Shown in pieces: positions 5,350 through 5,374 of a DNA stretch of 5,374 nucleotides. Made by a program: the position numbers and the translations under genes. The stretch's first letter is position 1, and every line of letters begins with the position of its first letter. The DNA comes from Moraxellaceae bacterium (GTDB taxonomy: Bacteria; Pseudomonadota; Gammaproteobacteria; Pseudomonadales; UBA3067), in the NCBI GenBank assembly GCA_002401525.1, contig NVTH01000199.1:1-5374 (forward strand), read 5' to 3'. A model generated the notes under the pieces. It ran no database searches. It worked only from the letters and a program-made list of their open reading frames with translations, and was not told the DNA's origin.

Positions 5350-5374
5350 AATTTTTGTTCGTGTTGCTCAATAT

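Overview
The window looks like a piece of accessory DNA from a gammaproteobacterium. This is inferred from an IS21-family element, a REP-associated transposase (RAYT) relic, a BrnTA toxin-antitoxin relic, a type II-signal lipoprotein and gammaproteobacterial-style intergenic repeats. The DNA is moderately AT-rich. I cannot name the species. Most of what is recognisable is mobile or decaying, and only three coding genes look intact: a BrnA antitoxin, one lipoprotein and IstB.

Layout. Positions 18-118 hold tandem repeats built on a GACCCCGTTCGTG core. They abut a minus-strand brnT-brnA pair (126-540) in which the toxin has lost its N-terminal middle section while the antitoxin is whole. Positions 574-857 have no recognisable gene, only two short minus-strand open stretches. 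Around 857-909 lie two TTTAGGGGTCAAG boxes fused to a copy of the last codons of a RAYT gene. Next comes a minus-strand lipoprotein gene (950-1561), then the C-terminal half of a RAYT pseudogene (1681-2203, minus).

Positions 2243-4797 are an IS21-family insertion sequence. Its ends carry strikingly ordered 23-bp repeats. Its istA is broken by an internal deletion plus frameshift, while istB, the ATPase helper, is intact. A 5-bp direct repeat (ACCTG) lies at both ends. To the right (4798-5374) I find no credible gene, only a GTTGGGG/CCCCAAC repeat cluster able to form alternative hairpins and a possible terminator near the window end.

How the parts relate. The IS21 element is probably non-autonomous now, because IstA cannot be made whole. 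The most notable non-coding signal is that two separate repeat families in the window share one architecture, a GGGGTCA head followed by a small imperfect palindrome. One of them includes the stop codon and 3' end of the local RAYT gene, which suggests a RAYT/REP-like repeat system. I see no clear new defence or metabolic system.
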